Assembly: GCA_017508345.1 (NCBI GenBank)
Contig: JAFVZD010000007.1
Span: forward strand, 1 to 5,782
Source of the DNA: Clostridia bacterium
Lineage (GTDB): Bacteria > Bacillota_A > Clostridia > Christensenellales > UBA1242
Direction: 5' to 3'
Length of the DNA stretch: 5,782 nt
Below, piece by piece: positions 1 to 5,782 of the stretch. Position 1 is the stretch's first letter; the number at the start of each line of letters is the position of its first letter. Below the pieces are notes generated by a model that did no database searches, was not told where the DNA came from, and was given only the letters and a program-made list of their open reading frames with translations. Made by a program: the position numbers and the translations under genes.

Positions 1-40
1 AATTAAATAAAAAAACAAAAAAATACCGCTATGGGTATTT
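1..40 (-). terminator. Rho-independent terminator of the leftward ABC operon
   Basis: Read on the minus strand, a 7-bp stem (AAATACC paired with GGTATTT, plus-strand arms 21-27 and 34-40) with a 6-base loop is followed at once by a long T-rich run broken by a single G. It starts 9 bases beyond the stop codon of the last operon gene (stop at 50-52). The stem has only two G-C pairs, but the U-tract is long, so it fits an intrinsic terminator closing the three-gene transcript. Confidence 0.85.
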
Positions 41-49
41 CTCTGTAAA

Positions 50-550
50 TTATTCTGTGGAAGTTGGTGCTACTACTCTAATTAAAATAGTGGTACTAAT
101 ATTACGCCCATCTTTACTCACTATAGTGATAGGGGTGGTTCCCAACAAGCCGTTGAATAGGAATACACCTTGTTCTTCACTATTTTCTTTTTTTAGAAAA
201 ATTACATTTTTGGATGTAAATTTAAATTGATAGCGAACATCTTTGTTTATAGCATTGTCAGGATAAACGCGTGCCTCTATGAATAGACATGTTCCATTAA
301 AATCAGGTGTTTGGGGTGTGCCCGGCTCTGCCTCTGGTAGTCCTGGACCACGGTATGTAAGGGTGATGCGTTTCATTCCGTTCTTTTCGTCCACTAATAT
401 ACCTCGTTCTGGGTTGGATTGGTTGATACACTCTATTCTTTCTACTGGAATTTCCTCGTTATACACGGACATCTTCATACCAAAGAAATTGATACTAACA
501 ATAGAAGCAATATAGATAATTGCTATAATAATAACTACAGATTTTTTCAT
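50..550 (-). CDS. Small membrane-anchored protein with an Ig-like (BIG2-like) extracytoplasmic domain
   Basis: This 166-residue protein starts MKKS and has one strong hydrophobic segment at about residues 4-24, which reads as an uncleaved signal anchor. No lipobox cysteine is visible after it. The rest is predicted to lie outside the cell. Residues 60-90 hold a Pro/Gly/Glu-rich stretch. Residues about 92-160 follow the pattern of bacterial Ig-like (BIG2-type) domains: a V-Y-P-x-N-A start, then an S-x-N-V strand, a G-V-x-x-F-N-G turn, G-T-T-P-I-T-I, and K-D-G before a final strand. Cys41 and Cys88 are the only cysteines and could pair; this is inference. The start codon follows the permease stop by one base, and its ribosome site AAGGAGA (557-563) sits inside the last permease codons, so translation is probably coupled. 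A role as an extracytoplasmic partner of the exporter is inferred from context only. The Ig-fold call rests on pattern recognition, not a search. Confidence 0.8.
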   Translation of the reverse strand: MKKSVVIIIAIIYIASIVSINFFGMKMSVYNEEIPVERIECINQSNPERGILVDEKNGMKRITLTYRGPGLPEAEPGTPQTPDFNGTCLFIEARVYPDNAINKDVRYQFKFTSKNVIFLKKENSEEQGVFLFNGLLGTTPITIVSKDGRNISTTILIRVVAPTSTE

Positions 551-551
551 A

Positions 552-2198
552 TCACTTCTCCTTGTAATAAACTTTTATTTTGGATACAAACATATAACTG
601 GTCCATGCTAGATACAGGGCTGAGATAAATAGTATCTTGAAGTAAACGGATGCAGAATTCTCATTAATCAAGAACAGGAACACGAATGTAATTAATGCAG
701 AAATTATGAATGCCATAATGGTGGATTTGGTTTCGTTAGGGTTGTTATTGTGTGTACCTGTGCTAGCATAAATATGATTTTGTGGATTCATAATATCTAG
801 GGATGCAGAGGACATCATATGTCCTAAATACAGGGCGGAAATACTCAAGAATAGGATAATTGCATTACCTGCACCAATATTAGCATAGATACTGAATATT
901 ATCACGCTAGCGAGTATGGATAGTAGCATTACAAAGCCCGGTATGATTAACTTGGTACTGAGTACGGTAATATATCTAGCGGGAGCGGTTTTATTTAGAT
1001 ATGCACTATCGCCCTCTTCACTAAATATCTTGGAGGCAAAAGCATTGGTGGACAGCACCATTAGTAATATGAGCAAGATATTAAAAGCCATAGCCATATA
1101 GTCACCAGTTAGTCTAGTGTCCATGGCACCAAAAATCTTATTCATTAGTAGTATTGCAATAGGTAGAACTATGGCGGCTACGAGAATTCCATTAAATTTT
1201 TCGCTAGTACGCGTAATGGATAAGAATTCTTTTTTGATACTACCCCAAAATGGAGAGTGACTCTTGTTGGATAATTCTCTGCGTGTAGGTTTGCGAGTGT
1301 ACTCGAATGGTTTACTCGCCATTCTAAAGAATAGTGGGCGGACAACTAGTAGTGTCAATGCTACTATACCAATAGTAATGCCCAAAATGAGTAGGATATT
1401 CATAATCTGGGAGGTAGCAAAGAAGGAATTAATCATACCAGTGCGGGTACCAAAGAATGCTGTTGTGAACCCATACAATAATCCGAGATTGGTAGTAACC
1501 CATGTGAGTATATCTTGGATTTCCCAGAATAGTGTAGGCCAACTGGCTACGATATCTAAGTTCTCTGGGATTAGTCCTATTAGGAATAATACTAGCAACA
1601 CCATACCTGCTACTAGCATGGTAATAAGTGTGTACTCTAGCACCTTTACCTTGCGTATTAATGAGGTAGCGAATACGGCTGGAATTGATAGTAATGCACC
1701 AATGGACACAGTGAATAGTGTGAGAATTAGGTTAGCAAAAGGTAGCCAGAGGAAAAATCCTAATCCCAAACCATTGACCAATCCTACCGCTAACATAAAT
1801 GGTATGATATATGTCATATTACGCATATATTCATATATTACGAATACTATGATTTTGCTGAGGAATACATTAATTCTACCCGTAGGCATAGTTAGCAAGA
1901 ATTGGTTGTCGGTAGAGAAGTATAGGGATTTGGTTAGACCAAATGTACATACCACTATACTCAGGCCTACCAGTATGGAGAATATTATGGTAATTACGGA
2001 TGTAGGGATACCTGCTTCCCATGCTGTGAGTCTAAGGAAGGACACAAAGTAGAGTGCTAGGTAAATTATACCGGTAATTATGGCGAATTTGAGTATAGCG
2101 AATACTATGCGGAACAAGGCGGACTTGAAACTCTTGAAGCAAGAGAAGTCAATCTTGTCTTTCATCTGCATTAGTGTGAGAGTGACTAGACTAGGCAT
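552..2198 (-). CDS. ABC-2-type exporter permease (Firmicutes putative ABC exporter family)
   Basis: This 548-residue integral membrane protein is the likely translocation pore for the ATPase encoded just upstream. Hydrophobic segments fall at about residues 31-53, 66-86, 117-137, 147-178 (two), 188-209, 231-249, 264-288, 337-355, 368-388, 415-435, 443-461, 492-511 and 518-538. Two similar cytoplasmic stretches mark an internally repeated exporter: residues 90-115 (L-Y-F-S-T-D-N-Q-F-L-L-T-M-P followed by L-S-K) and 387-416 (F-S-E-E-G-D-S-A-Y-L-N-K-T-A-P followed by L-S-T-K). In the large Firmicutes exporter permeases these correspond to a D/E-G-D/N-x-LL-x-x-x-P-hydrophobic-K pattern that probably contacts the ATPase. 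A late D-I-M-N-P motif (468-472) also fits that family. The ATG at 2198 is chosen because AAGGAGA lies 4 bases before it; later Met codons at residues 10 and 12 lack a site. The gene follows the ATPase gene by 14 bases and ends in TGA. The substrate cannot be told from sequence. Confidence 0.88.
   Translation of the reverse strand: MPSLVTLTLMQMKDKIDFSCFKSFKSALFRIVFAILKFAIITGIIYLALYFVSFLRLTAWEAGIPTSVITIIFSILVGLSIVVCTFGLTKSLYFSTDNQFLLTMPTGRINVFLSKIIVFVIYEYMRNMTYIIPFMLAVGLVNGLGLGFFLWLPFANLILTLFTVSIGALLSIPAVFATSLIRKVKVLEYTLITMLVAGMVLLVLFLIGLIPENLDIVASWPTLFWEIQDILTWVTTNLGLLYGFTTAFFGTRTGMINSFFATSQIMNILLILGITIGIVALTLLVVRPLFFRMASKPFEYTRKPTRRELSNKSHSPFWGSIKKEFLSITRTSEKFNGILVAAIVLPIAILLMNKIFGAMDTRLTGDYMAMAFNILLILLMVLSTNAFASKIFSEEGDSAYLNKTAPARYITVLSTKLIIPGFVMLLSILASVIIFSIYANIGAGNAIILFLSISALYLGHMMSSASLDIMNPQNHIYASTGTHNNNPNETKSTIMAFIISALITFVFLFLINENSASVYFKILFISALYLAWTSYMFVSKIKVYYKEK
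557..563 (-). promoter_or_regulatory. Ribosome binding site embedded in the permease 3' end
   Basis: Minus-strand AAGGAGA lies 6 bases before the ATG at 550 and encodes part of the last permease residues (Y-K-E-K). It fixes the start of the Ig-like protein gene and implies that ribosomes finishing the permease can restart one base beyond its TGA. Confidence 0.85.
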
Positions 2199-2202
2199 AA
2201 TT

Positions 2203-2209
2203 TCTCCTT
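2203..2209 (-). promoter_or_regulatory. Ribosome binding site of the permease gene
   Basis: Minus-strand AAGGAGA within an A-rich run occupies most of the 14-base gap after the TAA stop of the ATPase gene. It supports the ATG at 2198 as the permease start. Confidence 0.85.
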
Positions 2210-2212
2210 TTT

Positions 2213-4621
2213 TTAGTTATTTTGTGTAGGCTTGGAATCTACGGATTTTGTCTTTTTGGTATGAGTTTTAGTTTGTGATTTTTTTTCTGGTTCTGCAGAA
2301 ACATCTTTTGTTGCAGATTTTGCCTGTGCCTTTTTGGCTTTTTTCTCTAGTTTCTTTTGTTGCTTCTGCTCTTTGGCTTGGGCTTTTTTCTCTTTTCGGG
2401 ATAATTTGTGAACCTCAGCGGAGTACTGGGTAGCGGTGACATTGTGCTGGCTGATTGTATCTAGGTAGTACTGCTCTACTGTGGTGGTTTTTTCTATCTC
2501 TGCCACGGACTGGGAGTCTAGGATATGACCTTTTTTGATAATAGCGATACGGTCACAGACACGCTCCACCACATCTATGATGTGTGAACTAAAGAATACG
2601 ATATTACCATTCTTTGCGTGTTCTTTCATACACTCTTTGACTTGGAAAATACTGGTAGGGTCTAGACCTATTAGTGGCTCATCCAGTATCCATACTTTAG
2701 GATTGTGCACAAGGGCGGATATGATAGAAATCTTTTGTTTCATACCATGTGAATATGTCTGAATTTTGTTGTCAAAGGCATCGGTGAGTTGTAGCATATT
2801 GACATATTTGTCAATCACGGCAGTACGCTCGGCGGTAGGCACCTCGTAGAGGTCAGCAATATAATTGATGTACTCGCGACCGGTTAATTTTGAGTACAGA
2901 GCGTAGTGGTCAGGCACAAAACCTATCATACGCTTAGCCATAACGGACTGGGTATCTACATCATAACCACACACGCGGATACTACCCTCAGTAATAGGCT
3001 GGATACCTACAATACTCTTGATGATTGTACTCTTACCTGCTCCATTTGGTCCCAAGAAACCGAAAATTTCTCCACCATTGATAGTTAGGCACGCATCTTT
3101 TACTGCGTAGACATTGCTATTACCATAGCGTTTGCTAAAATTGATTAATTGTAATTTGTTAACTCCATCTAAATCCATAGGTTCTGTAATTGGCCTCCCG
3201 TTTAGTTTTGCCTCTAGGGCTAATTGGTCTAATTTGATTTTTTGCTTTTTGGCTGACATATCTTTGAGCAAGTCTGTGGTCTGGAATGCCCATTCGTAGA
3301 CAAACCATACACCTGCACCTAGCAAGACATACACAAAGAAGAATAGTACCTGATATATTGGGTAAAAGGTGAATGTCAGACCGGATATTGAGAATGTGAG
3401 TACGATATCGCGAAGGTCCTCTGCCCAATCACCTAATTTGTCTGCTACAAAGTCAGAATTGAGGAAGAAGTAGTCTACACTTGCATCGTAATTGGTGAAC
3501 CACGCATTGAGTATCAGCATTAGTACAAAGTACACTGCGAATGCCACCATACTATATATAAATTGCTTTAGTTTAGGTCGCTCATAGACGCGGAGTGCGA
3601 TAATGAGTATTGGCATAAAGAATGCTATGTAGTGATTGATATAAAACTCTACGATACGGTAATTAAACAAGTTTAATTCGGAGCCGTAATTAGGCATTAG
3701 CATAGCTATGAATGCACCTAATACATTGATAAACAGGGTAAAGTAGAATAGTTTATTCCATCTAAACAATAGGCATAATGGCATAATGTACATAGCGGTA
3801 TTACATAGGTGAAATGGTAGTCCGGTCACGGTCAAAAAGTCATCGAATTTGTGGTAAACTGAGAAGGACAAAAGTGTACCCAATGAGATATATAGTAGCA
3901 CTAGTCTAATTGTCTCAGAGTCTTTTTTGCGGAGCAAGAAATATAATCCAATAGGTATCAGGATGCTGAGATATAGTATTAGTCTGTGGTAGACACTAAA
4001 ATTCTTTATCTCCATAGCGATATTAGCGAATCCAAACAATCCTTGTATCATATATGCTGGCATTGTGGCTAGTAGCATTAGTGGGATTATGTACAACAAT
4101 TTGAGTCCACTACGGCGGTCGATACGGAATTTACCCTCATCCCAGAATACTGCAAAACTGAATATTGCTGAGATACCGAATTCTATAGCCATAAGAACAG
4201 CACGGAAGTGGTATGCGTCATATGCCTCAGCACCTACTACACCAACGGACGCGATAGGTAGTGCAATTAGGCATAAAAGGGACACTGGCAAACCAAAGAA
4301 GCGGATGATATTGCTAACGAATTTTTGAGGAAAGAATGGATACAATATTAGCACCAATTCTATAGCATACATAAACCAATTGGTGAATAATGCTATCAGT
4401 GTATACAGTCCCTCAGGCATTAATTCGTTATGCAGGGCAACTGTGTTTAGCATTGCCTCGTCACCCGACATATAGCGGACAACAAAAAGCAATAGCAAGA
4501 CTATGGATATACCACGCATTAGGTATGATTTGTTCCAGCGTTTACCTACCACAAAATACAGTACCCCTATTAGGGCAATACTAAGTAAACTAATCAAATA
4601 TTGTAAAGGAATCATTGGCAT
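2213..4621 (-). CDS. Fusion: polytopic membrane region with YwaF/TMEM164-like domain plus ABC ATPase and lysine-rich tail
   Basis: The 802-residue protein has three parts. Residues 1-445 are membrane-embedded, with about 13 hydrophobic segments (roughly 5-26, 37-51, 72-95, 105-129, 139-160, 174-193, 211-229, 238-255, 268-286, 290-308, 328-344, 354-374, 420-442). The second half of this region resembles the YwaF/TIGR02206/TMEM164 family: L-P-F-H-L-C (268-273), an F-Y-I-N-H segment with His330, and a D-Y-F-F-L stretch near 383. The first 210 residues are not recognised. Residues 488-722 are a complete ABC ATPase: Walker A GPNGAGKST (524-532), Asp571 where the Q-loop glutamine usually sits, signature Y-S-H-G-M-K-Q (623-629), Walker B W-I-L-D-E-P with Asp647 and Glu648, D-loop G-L-D-P, and switch His680. 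It looks catalytically competent and resembles ATPases of Firmicutes ABC-2 exporters. Residues 739-802 are lysine-rich. I chose the ATG at 4621 because AGGAGA lies 9 bases before it; an in-frame GTG at 4639 has no site. It heads the operon and should power the permease that follows. The role of the YwaF-like part is unknown. Confidence 0.9.
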   Translation of the reverse strand: MPMIPLQYLISLLSIALIGVLYFVVGKRWNKSYLMRGISIVLLLLFVVRYMSGDEAMLNTVALHNELMPEGLYTLIALFTNWFMYAIELVLILYPFFPQKFVSNIIRFFGLPVSLLCLIALPIASVGVVGAEAYDAYHFRAVLMAIEFGISAIFSFAVFWDEGKFRIDRRSGLKLLYIIPLMLLATMPAYMIQGLFGFANIAMEIKNFSVYHRLILYLSILIPIGLYFLLRKKDSETIRLVLLYISLGTLLSFSVYHKFDDFLTVTGLPFHLCNTAMYIMPLCLLFRWNKLFYFTLFINVLGAFIAMLMPNYGSELNLFNYRIVEFYINHYIAFFMPILIIALRVYERPKLKQFIYSMVAFAVYFVLMLILNAWFTNYDASVDYFFLNSDFVADKLGDWAEDLRDIVLTFSISGLTFTFYPIYQVLFFFVYVLLGAGVWFVYEWAFQTTDLLKDMSAKKQKIKLDQLALEAKLNGRPITEPMDLDGVNKLQLINFSKRYGNSNVYAVKDACLTINGGEIFGFLGPNGAGKSTIIKSIVGIQPITEGSIRVCGYDVDTQSVMAKRMIGFVPDHYALYSKLTGREYINYIADLYEVPTAERTAVIDKYVNMLQLTDAFDNKIQTYSHGMKQKISIISALVHNPKVWILDEPLIGLDPTSIFQVKECMKEHAKNGNIVFFSSHIIDVVERVCDRIAIIKKGHILDSQSVAEIEKTTTVEQYYLDTISQHNVTATQYSAEVHKLSRKEKKAQAKEQKQQKKLEKKAKKAQAKSATKDVSAEPEKKSQTKTHTKKTKSVDSKPTQNN

Positions 4622-4690
4622 ATACTCTACTCTCCTCACATTGCATTGTGAATAATTTGTGTAATAATTAAGAAAAAATACAAGTTGTCT
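4622..4690 (-). other. 5' leader of the ABC operon with ribosome binding site
   Basis: About 69 bases separate the inferred transcription start (near 4690) from the ATG at 4621. The ribosome site AGGAGA is at 4631-4636. Just upstream lies a 14-base near-palindrome, CACATTGCATTGTG on the plus strand (4637-4650, two internal mismatched positions). Next to it are two near-identical 12-base direct copies, TTGTGAATAATT and TGTGTAATAATT (4646-4669). These are small AT-rich structures without a recognised riboswitch, and a regulatory role is only a possibility. Confidence 0.5.
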
Positions 4691-4692
4691 AT

Positions 4693-4714
4693 TTTAATAT
4701 TAATTAATATTAAA
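4693..4714. repeat. 22-base perfect AT-only palindrome over the operon -10 region
   Basis: TTTAATATTAA is followed directly by its exact reverse complement, giving a perfect 11+11 palindrome centred between 4703 and 4704. It covers the -10 hexamer (4697-4702) and most of the spacer of the leftward promoter, the usual place for a repressor operator. It contains no G or C, so an origin by base composition cannot be excluded. Confidence 0.65.
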
Positions 4715-4725
4715 CAGAATGTCAA
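4697..4725 (-). promoter_or_regulatory. Sigma-A-type promoter of the leftward ABC operon
   Basis: On the minus strand a perfect TTGACA (-35, 4720-4725) is followed after exactly 17 bases by TAATAT (-10, 4697-4702, one mismatch to TATAAT). This predicts a start near 4690. It is the only strong promoter before the operon, and the short intergenic gaps within the operon show none. Confidence 0.85.
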
Positions 4726-4741
4726 ACAAAAAGTAGGTAAA

Positions 4742-4993
4742 TGTCGAAATTTGTTGTACAAAATTGGTAAAATGTCGAAAAAATGCTGTGATTTATGGAT
4801 AAACCGTAGTAGGTGGTAATTTCACCAAGTCGAAAAGTGTTGCAAAATGTCGAAAATGAGTAGTGAATTGAAATCAAAAAAAACATACACGACAGAAATA
4901 GGATTGAGTGAGATGTGGCAAGGTGTTGTAAAATGTCGAAAAAGTACGCAAGTAGTGGTTGCAAAATGTCATTCATTGTTGCAAAATGTCGAA
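4742..4993 (+). promoter_or_regulatory. Array of TGTCGAA-like heptamers on a 10-base pitch (candidate Spo0A-type operator)
   Basis: Five exact TGTCGAA sites start at 4742, 4773, 4848, 4934 and 4987, all in the same orientation. Related heptamers lie in register 10 bases before or after them. Cluster I: 4742 TGTCGAA, 4752 TGTTGTA, 4763 ATTGGTA (weak), 4773 TGTCGAA. Cluster II: 4828 AGTCGAA, 4838 TGTTGCA, 4848 TGTCGAA. Cluster III: 4914 TGTGGCA, 4924 TGTTGTA, 4934 TGTCGAA. Cluster IV: 4957 GGTTGCA, 4967 TGTCATT, 4977 TGTTGCA, 4987 TGTCGAA. The 3-base spacer is most often AAA. TGTCGAA is the established Spo0A box of Bacillus and Clostridium, and tandem boxes 10 bases apart occur at the abrB operator. 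Cluster I ends 16 bases upstream of the leftward -35, so it could control the ABC operon; cluster IV is about 73 bases from the rightward -35. Another direct-repeat-binding response regulator, or plasmid-like iterons, are alternatives. Confidence 0.7.
4838..4875 (+). repeat. 38-base direct repeat, copy A
   Basis: This copy matches 4977-5014 at 34 of 38 positions without gaps. The first 21 bases are identical and include TGTTGCA and TGTCGAA heptamers; after a short variable part both copies end TTGAAATC. The similarity goes beyond the heptamers, so a local duplication helped build the array. Confidence 0.85.
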
Positions 4994-5014
4994 AATGGGT
5001 AGTATTTTGAAATC
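4977..5014 (+). repeat. 38-base direct repeat, copy B
   Basis: This is the partner of the copy at 4838-4875, offset by 139 bases. It differs at four positions: one in the middle (G for A) and a three-base block before the shared TTGAAATC end. It carries the two rightmost heptamers of the array. Confidence 0.85.
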
Positions 5015-5066
5015 CAGTAAAATTGGATAAGGGTGTATTTTGGGACAAACAAAAGTGCGTATATTA

Positions 5067-5095
5067 TTGACAAAACACTTTGAGTTACATAAAAT
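5067..5095 (+). promoter_or_regulatory. Sigma-A-type promoter of the rightward gene
   Basis: A perfect TTGACA (5067-5072), a 17-base spacer and TAAAAT (5090-5095, one mismatch to TATAAT) predict a start near 5102. The leader before the ATG would be under 20 bases and would begin almost at the ribosome site AAGGAGA (5104-5110). Confidence 0.85.
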
Positions 5096-5119
5096 TAGGC
5101 AATAAGGAGAAAATTGCGT

Positions 5120-5782
5120 ATGGAGAAAAAAGGTAGAGTTTACATATTGGACGGGAGTTATCCAGAGAGTGTGGATATTGTTTCGGTGAAGTTTGGTGTG
5201 AATGAGCATATAGAGGTAGGTAGTGCGGAAGAATTTTGGGATAATATTGGGCATTGGCTAGCATTATCCAAGAGTCCAGACTATGATGTGGTGATGATAG
5301 TTCGGGCTAGCAAGTGTGGATTATTGTGGTTTGAGCATGGCACAGTAACATCTACGGAAGGTAGAATAAAACTAAAAGAAGTGACGGATATTGAATATTA
5401 CACCATGAATCCGGATACCCATGAGTGGATATTTGGGGACAAGATAAAGGAGTATTTGGACCAGCCTAACGACCTTATCAAGCGTGCATTGGTGGATGAG
5501 AGTGTCTTTGATATAGATGAATTCCGTACAACGGCAATGAATAATATGGACATGGCTACGGCGGGTAAGTCATTAATGCAGTCCGTACTCAGTGAATATA
5601 TGTTGGATTATTACAATTATCCGCAAGTGCCTCTGGCATATTTTATGGAACATATTTTGACAGAGGAAAAAATAGCAAATATTATTGCTCCAAAATACAA
5701 TCTGGATAAATTAATCACAACAGGAAAGAGAACCAAAAAAAGCACTCAAAAAATATTGGTGGACTGTGTATATAGTGTAATT
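5120..5782 (+). CDS. Unrecognised protein, N-terminal 221 codons (runs off the window)
   Basis: An open frame begins at ATG 5120 and continues without a stop to the last base, 221 codons. AGGAGA lies 9 bases before the ATG, and a near-consensus promoter lies just upstream, so this is a real gene start. The protein begins M-E-K-K-G-R-V-Y-I-L-D-G-S-Y. It appears soluble: no signal peptide or membrane segment is visible. Residues 5-95 alternate short hydrophobic strands (V-Y-I-L, D-V-V-M-I-V-R, L-L-W-F) with helical stretches, suggesting an alpha/beta fold. Residues 105-200 look mainly helical and acidic. A basic patch, K-R-T-K-K, occupies 203-207. I do not recognise the family. It is transcribed away from the ABC operon and shares its control region, so it may be co-regulated with it; this is inference. 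Confidence 0.88.
   Translation, partial: MEKKGRVYILDGSYPESVDIVSVKFGVNEHIEVGSAEEFWDNIGHWLALSKSPDYDVVMIVRASKCGLLWFEHGTVTSTEGRIKLKEVTDIEYYTMNPDTHEWIFGDKIKEYLDQPNDLIKRALVDESVFDIDEFRTTAMNNMDMATAGKSLMQSVLSEYMLDYYNYPQVPLAYFMEHILTEEKIANIIAPKYNLDKLITTGKRTKKSTQKILVDCVYSVI

Noticed and set aside
552..554. TGA read as tryptophan (Mycoplasma-type code)
   Set aside because: Termination here places the next ATG one base away with a good ribosome site, and all tryptophans in the genes use TGG.
1264..2052. Plus-strand open frame of 262 codons opposite the permease
   Set aside because: It is a shadow of the permease codons. The permease strand has the ribosome site, membrane topology and family motifs.
4622..4639. 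In-frame GTG at 4639 as the start of the fusion ATPase gene
   Set aside because: It has no upstream ribosome site, and the six codons from it contain the AGGAGA that serves the ATG at 4621.
4794..4802. DnaA-box-like sequence (TTATCCATA on the minus strand) beside the repeats, hinting at a replication origin with iterons
   Set aside because: There is only one copy with a mismatch, the repeats are irregularly spaced between clusters, and no Rep protein is recognisable nearby.
4742..5014. CRISPR array
   Set aside because: Repeats are short, degenerate and unevenly spaced, with no uniform spacers and no cas genes.
4722..5048. Minus-strand open frame of 108 codons in the intergenic region
   Set aside because: Its protein is the translated heptamer repeat (repeated F-x-D-I-L-Q-H and F-C-N-T-F patterns), it has no convincing ribosome site, and it lies over regulatory DNA.
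4973..5254. Minus-strand open frame of 93 codons overlapping the rightward gene start
   Set aside because: It is antisense to a gene with a clear promoter and ribosome site, its composition is not protein-like, and it covers the rightward promoter.

Overview
The window looks like a chromosomal segment from a low-GC Gram-positive bacterium (Firmicutes/Clostridia-like). The reasons are AT-rich DNA, strong AGGAG-type ribosome binding sites before every gene, two near-consensus sigma-A promoters with 17-base spacers, no outer-membrane genes, and protein families (YwaF-like membrane domain, Firmicutes-type ABC-2 exporter) typical of that group. TGA acts as a stop (end of the permease gene) and TGG encodes Trp, so this is not a Mycoplasma-type code. 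The genus cannot be named from the sequence.

Layout. Positions 1-4621 hold a tight leftward three-gene operon. First (2213-4621) is a large fusion protein: about 13 membrane segments, including a recognisable YwaF/TMEM164-like domain, followed by a complete ABC ATPase and a lysine-rich tail. Second (552-2198) is a polytopic ABC-2-type exporter permease. Third (50-550) is a small membrane-anchored protein with a predicted extracytoplasmic Ig-like (BIG2-like) domain. Gaps are 14 and 1 bases, and the operon ends in a convincing Rho-independent terminator (1-40). The simplest reading is one membrane export machine: the ATPase powers the separate permease, the fused YwaF-like part adds a membrane or lipid-linked function, and the Ig-like protein works outside the membrane. 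The substrate is unknown.

Positions 4622-5119 form a roughly 500-base divergent control region with no credible gene. It has a leftward promoter (TTGACA-17-TAATAT) whose -10 lies in a 22-base perfect AT palindrome, a rightward promoter (TTGACA-17-TAAAAT), and between them an array of same-orientation heptamers related to TGTCGAA, repeated on a 10-base pitch in four clusters. TGTCGAA is the known Spo0A box, and the 10-base tandem geometry resembles the abrB operator. A Spo0A-type regulator is therefore the leading hypothesis.

Positions 5120-5782 hold the first 221 codons of a rightward gene of unknown function that runs off the window.

The most unusual items are the phased heptamer array and the YwaF-like/ABC ATPase fusion.
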